Shown: piece after piece, positions 41,591 to 45,528 of the stretch
How the letters are laid out: every line of letters starts with the position of its first letter
Numbering within the stretch: position 1 is the stretch's first letter
Source: Pyrinomonadaceae bacterium
GTDB lineage: Bacteria > Acidobacteriota > Blastocatellia > Pyrinomonadales > Pyrinomonadaceae
DNA length: 45,528 nucleotides
Assembly: GCA_014380365.1 (NCBI GenBank)
Contig: JACMJZ010000002.1
Location: 1 to 45,528 of the forward strand
Direction of reading: 5' to 3'
Made by a program: the position numbers and the translations under genes
The notes under the pieces: generated by a model
What the model was told of the DNA's origin: nothing
Databases searched by the model: none
Seen by the model: only the letters and a program-made list of their open reading frames with translations

Positions 41591-43746
41591 GCCTGGCTTT
41601 CGAGCTGTTCCAGAGTCCTTTCGATCTCGCGGAGTTCCGCTGTGGAAAGTTGCTGGCCTCCGAACCTTACGCGATTGTAGGCTCGAGTGATAGTTAGCGC
41701 AGGCTCGAGTGCAAGGTCGCCGGCAAACTCCAGGGGTGTCAGGTGCGCATCTCGCTCCATGCCACGTCGGGCGAGCAATCCTGTCAGACGTTCATAAAAA
41801 AGCACCGGTGAACCTGCGGGGATTTCCCGCTCGGGTCGAATCCTTAAACTTTGTCGCCAACCGAAGCGTCGCACTCGGCGAACCGCAAACAAAAGCAGGA
41901 ACGCGCCCGCTATCAACAGTCCAACGAAATAAAGGGTGCCCGCCTGCGAAGAAATGGTTTTCCGCAGGGCAAGAACGAACTGCGCCAGAGCGCGCCGAAA
42001 ATCGTAGAGACTACTCTGAAAGGAGGCGGCCAGCGAGCGTTGCTCCTGCTTGTCGTAACCAATCACATATTGAAACCAAATCAACTCGAAAGCTTCGGCA
42101 TATTTTCCCAGTTGCGCCGCAATACCGGTTCGCGCCGTGACCTCACGACCGACAGAAGGAGTTGGATCAAACGTAACCCAGGAACCACTCTCAGGAAAAT
42201 AAACCTCAACCCAGGAATGCGCATCGCTCTGCCTTACGGTGTACGCGCCGGCTGCTTCGTTATATTCACCTGGTAAGAAACCATTGACGACACGCGCGGG
42301 AATGTTGCGAGTTCTCAGCATCACCGCCATTGCAGTGGAAAAGTATTCGCAGTGACCGGCCTTAACATTGAACAGGAAGTCCGCCAAGGGATCGGCGCCG
42401 CCGGCAGTCATCTCCAGACTATATCCGTAGTCCTGTTGCAGGTGCGCTTCGATTGCTTTGGCGACGTCGTAGCGGTTGCGCGCATGCGCGTTTACCACGA
42501 TCGCGTTCACCCGCGCGTCTATCCTGGGATCGAGCGCTTCCGGAAGTTCTTTATAACGGCCGAAGGTAACGGGATCGCGTTGCGAGTCCTGTCGTAGCAA
42601 ACGCGGATCCGGTTGCGTCATGTCCGAGAAAGCTGTGTACATCGTTCGCGCCGACTGGCTTCGGGCCACCTGCACTGAGCCTTCATTGTCGACACGCAGT
42701 TTGGCAAAGTCTCCCTGAATGCCGACTGGGCGTGACGCGGCGAAGAGTACGGGAGAATCGATTTGTTCGAGGAAAACCGTCTGCTTGGTCAGACGATTTA
42801 GAGCCACGGTCGTCCCCAGCTGGAAGAAACCCGGCCCGTCGAATGTCCGTTCGTTGCGGCGCACCTCAGTGGATTTTTTCCAGCCACGCCCTGTGAATTC
42901 ATCCAGTGCCACTCCCCTCCATCTGATGTCGACGTTCGGCTGCGGATCTTCGATCCGGACGTGCATGACTATCGCATCGTCTCTCTTGAGATTACCGATC
43001 TCGCCGAGCATCACGCTTTCCGAGAACCCGGTAAAGTTTGACAACGCCGAGCCGGAGCGCGTGAAAGCCGCCGCGCCGGAACGCGGCGCGACCAGAAACA
43101 GCGGCAGGGCGAGGACAAAGATCAGGACAAACAGCAAGACCGCGACGATTGGCAGCCGGCCAGTCTCGACGTTTAGCCTGCTCGGTTTACGTTGCCGGCG
43201 CGCAGCATTCTTGAAGATGCGGGAATCGGGCGGGACCAACAGAAGTGTTTCAGCTACGGGGATCAATCGTCTGGATTTCTGAATCTCGAAAGAAATTATT
43301 GTGGAAAGGCCACAGAGCAGGTAGAGGGTTAGGGTGCCCAGGAAAACCGGGCTAAAGCTCAGGCCCGCGGCAAGTAAGACTTCGAAGAATGAAATCAGGT
43401 ACAGAAAGACCCAGTCTCGATCCTTCTTCAACTGCAAGAGCTTCACTGCCGAGAGGAAGACTATGAGGTGGGCAAGAGCAGTCACACCCAGTCGTCCCAC
43501 TGGCTCGCCCACGGCTTTCTGGTAATTCCAATCAAGGATGAATAGCGGAACGGAAAGCAGCACGATTACCAGGCCGACCCGTTCGGATAGTTGCCACCTA
43601 GTTCCCTCCCACGTCCAGGCCAGCACCATGACAATCGCGAACACGCCAGCGAGCGCGACGTGCAGACCGCCAGCCAAAACCAGCGCGATGGTCGCGCAGC
43701 CGATCATGGCGTAGGAGGAAGCTCGGAAGTAGTTACTAAAGTCCAT
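41575..43746 (-). CDS. TgpA-type membrane transglutaminase-like protein
   Basis: A 723-residue protein of the DUF3488-transglutaminase-DUF4129 type. Six or seven transmembrane helices occupy about 10-220; a large external region follows with a transglutaminase-like core (about 420-530) having Cys466 (KAGHCEYFSTAMAVMLR), His510 (SDAHSWVEVYF) and Asp527 (FDPTPS). One helix (about 612-632) and a C-terminal cytoplasmic segment of the DUF4129 type complete it. The family member in Pseudomonas is essential, but the substrate is unknown. Often preceded by a MoxR ATPase and a DUF58 gene; neither is seen here. It opens the run tgpA-rimO-TonB-pgpA. Confidence 0.93.
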   Translation of the reverse strand: MDFSNYFRASSYAMIGCATIALVLAGGLHVALAGVFAIVMVLAWTWEGTRWQLSERVGLVIVLLSVPLFILDWNYQKAVGEPVGRLGVTALAHLIVFLSAVKLLQLKKDRDWVFLYLISFFEVLLAAGLSFSPVFLGTLTLYLLCGLSTIISFEIQKSRRLIPVAETLLLVPPDSRIFKNAARRQRKPSRLNVETGRLPIVAVLLFVLIFVLALPLFLVAPRSGAAAFTRSGSALSNFTGFSESVMLGEIGNLKRDDAIVMHVRIEDPQPNVDIRWRGVALDEFTGRGWKKSTEVRRNERTFDGPGFFQLGTTVALNRLTKQTVFLEQIDSPVLFAASRPVGIQGDFAKLRVDNEGSVQVARSQSARTMYTAFSDMTQPDPRLLRQDSQRDPVTFGRYKELPEALDPRIDARVNAIVVNAHARNRYDVAKAIEAHLQQDYGYSLEMTAGGADPLADFLFNVKAGHCEYFSTAMAVMLRTRNIPARVVNGFLPGEYNEAAGAYTVRQSDAHSWVEVYFPESGSWVTFDPTPSVGREVTARTGIAAQLGKYAEAFELIWFQYVIGYDKQEQRSLAASFQSSLYDFRRALAQFVLALRKTISSQAGTLYFVGLLIAGAFLLLFAVRRVRRFGWRQSLRIRPEREIPAGSPVLFYERLTGLLARRGMERDAHLTPLEFAGDLALEPALTITRAYNRVRFGGQQLSTAELREIERTLEQLESQAEARP

Positions 43747-43891
43747 TCGGGATTCGTCTAACCAGAACTATGTTGTTAGCTTAACACCGGCGTGCAATTG
43801 GTAGAAAACCCAGGGCTGTCCAAGAATGCGCGGAACTCTGGTCGAGGCCACATTGGTGAAGGTGGAGCGCTGGTATCGTCACGACAGATCA

Positions 43892-43925
43892 AAAAGCCCA
43901 CTCGATATGAACCGAGCGGGCTTTC
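43892..43925 (-). terminator. Second copy of the rrn terminator
   Basis: On the minus strand AAAGCCCGCTCGG-TTCATAT-CGAGTGGGCTTT followed by TTTTT. It matches the terminator at 44632-44661 with few differences and directly follows the partial 5S copy. Confidence 0.85.
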
Positions 43926-43932
43926 GTTAAAT

Positions 43933-43983
43933 AATCCCGGCGACTCCAACTCTCCCACACAGTTACCTGCGGTACCATCGGCT
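43933..43983 (-). pseudogene. Partial, decayed 5S rRNA copy (3' half)
   Basis: Positions 43933-43983 match the 3' ~50 nt of the intact 5S (44672-44723) with a few substitutions and one short deletion (TTACCTGCGG for TTACCCGTGCAG). The homology continues into the terminator. Upstream of 43983 it stops abruptly. It cannot form a 5S rRNA. Confidence 0.85.
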
Positions 43984-44034
43984 GATCTTATACGCTATTG
44001 AATTGCGTTTCGCTGTGGCGCGTTCCGCGGAACT

Positions 44035-44361
44035 TCAGAGCTTTGGCGTTCCGAAGCCGCACGCGATCATGAGGGCGCGCTCCGCTTCAGGCCATCGTGA
44101 TTCGGGCATATTGCAAAGGACGCTGCCGATGCGATCGCGCTGCGCTAGTGAGACATGATCGAAGTTGAGCGCGCACTCAACCGGCACCCCGTCGTCCGTC
44201 GTCAAAATTACTTCGGTTGTTAGTCCGCGAATTGTTCGCGTCACCGGTACCACGATGATCTCGTGAAGCCGGTCGATGACTTCGTTTCGGGTGAGGATCA
44301 AGACCGGTCGGCGTTTATCTGGAAGACGAAATGTGTACCAGCGAATCTCGCCGCGCTTCAC
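44035..44361 (-). CDS. MazF/PemK-family endoribonuclease toxin
   Basis: A 108-residue MazF-type mRNA interferase. Typical features are VKRGEIRWYTF at the N-terminus, RPVLILTRNEVID, IIVVPVTRTIRG, and SLAQRDRI near the C-terminus. The GTG start at 44361 overlaps the antitoxin stop as GTGA, the classical coupled arrangement, so the longer open frame to 44391 is not used. It sits between two copies of the 5S 3' end plus terminator. Confidence 0.93.
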   Translation of the reverse strand: MKRGEIRWYTFRLPDKRRPVLILTRNEVIDRLHEIIVVPVTRTIRGLTTEVILTTDDGVPVECALNFDHVSLAQRDRIGSVLCNMPESRWPEAERALMIACGFGTPKL

Positions 44362-44591
44362 GCGACATTCTCCCAACCGTCTGCGTCCCACGCAAGCGGC
44401 TCCTCGTCTGTCGAAAACTCATCCCGACTTGGCAACGGCGACTGGTAAAGGGCAGCGTCAGCAGCCGGAACTAGACGAGCTAAAGGTTTGCCGTCTTGCA
44501 CAATGATAACTTCGCCGCCTTCTGAGGCAATCGTGATTAAGTCTGACAACTGATTCTTGACGTCATCAATATCTACTGTTTGAGCCCGCAT
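44358..44591 (-). CDS. Phd/YefM-family antitoxin
   Basis: A 77-residue antitoxin: MRAQTVDIDDVKNQLSDLI followed by GGEVIIVQDGKPLARLVP, the usual Phd/YefM N-terminal DNA-binding fold. The C-terminal ~30 residues (DEFSTDEEPLAWDAD) are acidic and would wrap the toxin. The Phd-type antitoxin with a MazF-type toxin is a mixed but known combination. It overlaps the toxin gene by four bases. Autoregulation is expected from the family. Confidence 0.9.
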   Translation of the reverse strand: MRAQTVDIDDVKNQLSDLITIASEGGEVIIVQDGKPLARLVPAADAALYQSPLPSRDEFSTDEEPLAWDADGWENVA

Positions 44592-44631
44592 GAGTTGATA
44601 ATAGATTGCTGAGGGGAAGCGGTCAACGACA

Positions 44632-44661
44632 AAGCCCGCTCGATATGAACCGAGCGGGCTT
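44632..44661 (-). terminator. rrn operon terminator
   Basis: A perfect 11-bp stem AAGCCCGCTCG / CGAGCGGGCTT with an 8-base loop, followed on the minus strand by TTGTCGTT. It lies 10 bases after the 5S 3' end. Confidence 0.85.
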
Positions 44662-44671
44662 GGTTAAATAA

Positions 44672-44788
<117 letters not shown>

Positions 44789-44796
44789 AAACCGGT

Positions 44797-44890
44797 TTGA
44801 GATTTCAGATTTGAGATCTCAGATTCAGGATTTAGTTTTCAACTACTCACTTGTACAGCCGAATCTCAGATTTGAAATTTGAGACTTCAG
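44797..44890. repeat. Inverted word-repeat in the 23S-5S spacer, GAGATTTCAGATTT family
   Basis: The left arm 44797-44829 (TTTGAGATTTCAGATTTGAGATCTCAGATTC) is complementary in words to the right arm 44861-44890 (GAATCTCAGATTTGAAATTTGAG). It is transcribed as part of the rRNA precursor and could be a processing stem. Confidence 0.75.
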
Positions 44891-44977
44891 AAAGAGAGCT
44901 CTGAGAATCGAATAGTGATGTTTGCTTTCCTTGGGCAAGTTCGCGCAAGCGCGAATTTGTTGCTTGAGTAAATTTTA

Positions 44978-45528
<551 letters not shown>

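Overview
The window looks like a chromosomal segment of a Gram-negative soil bacterium of the phylum Acidobacteriota, most likely class Blastocatellia (Pyrinomonadales-like). Three things point there: a VWFA-related protein of the acidobacterial type at 31768-34032, a high density of Ser/Thr protein kinases (three in 22 kb) with attached TPR, FHA, PEGA and zinc-ribbon modules, and small proteins whose N-terminal Cys motifs match those kinases. LpxC, a TonB-type C-terminal domain and signal peptides imply an outer membrane. The placement is inference from gene content only.

Layout. 1-5263 (minus): RRM RNA-binding protein, a Ser/Thr kinase with TPRs, and a PQQ-type propeller protein one base upstream of it. 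5569-7589 (plus): hemL, then an AbiEii-like nucleotidyltransferase overlapping a 61-aa partner. 7628-12325 (minus): polA followed by a PAS histidine kinase. 12660-14242 (plus): lpxC, tRNA-Arg(CCG) and a four-helix-bundle (S23-like) gene bracketed by inverted repeats. 14281-15603 (minus): class III aminotransferase. 15864-22028 (plus): receiver protein, exported protein, mscL with a zinc ribbon, and a signalling group of zinc-ribbon kinase, zinc-ribbon membrane protein and FHA-zinc-ribbon kinase. 22036-22416 (minus): FecR-like exported protein. 22771-25091 (plus): Ku, a MerR-TPR fusion and a receiver protein. 25221-26405 (plus): tRNA-Lys(CTT) and an L,D-transpeptidase. 26467-31489 (minus): VanY-like peptidase, a hypothetical protein and a PKD-repeat membrane protein as one probable operon, and a polytopic acyltransferase-like protein. 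31768-34032 (plus): VWFA protein. 34235-36471 (minus): serA plus a hypothetical gene. 36748-38054 (plus): corA plus a coupled small membrane protein. 38134-43746 (minus): tgpA-like transglutaminase, rimO, TonB-domain protein, pgpA and a 70-aa acidic protein. 44035-45528 (minus): MazF-type toxin and antitoxin beside the end of an rRNA operon (5S and the 3' part of 23S).

Themes. Cell-envelope functions recur: lpxC, L,D-transpeptidase, VanY, PKD protein, pgpA, TonB domain, mscL. So does phospho-signalling: three Ser/Thr kinases, one histidine kinase, two stand-alone receivers.

The most unusual property is the non-coding DNA. Nearly every longer spacer holds an imperfect inverted repeat whose arms are built from short, tandemly repeated 'words'. 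About a dozen different word families occur in 45 kb, and several copies run into genes: they form the C-termini of LpxC, the L,D-transpeptidase, VanY, TgpA and the four-helix-bundle protein, part of a signal peptide, and probably an internal loop of a membrane protein. Two further points stand out: a 49-nt repeat predicted to fold as a three-way junction in two copies, and a toxin-antitoxin pair sandwiched between two copies of the 5S 3' end plus rrn terminator.
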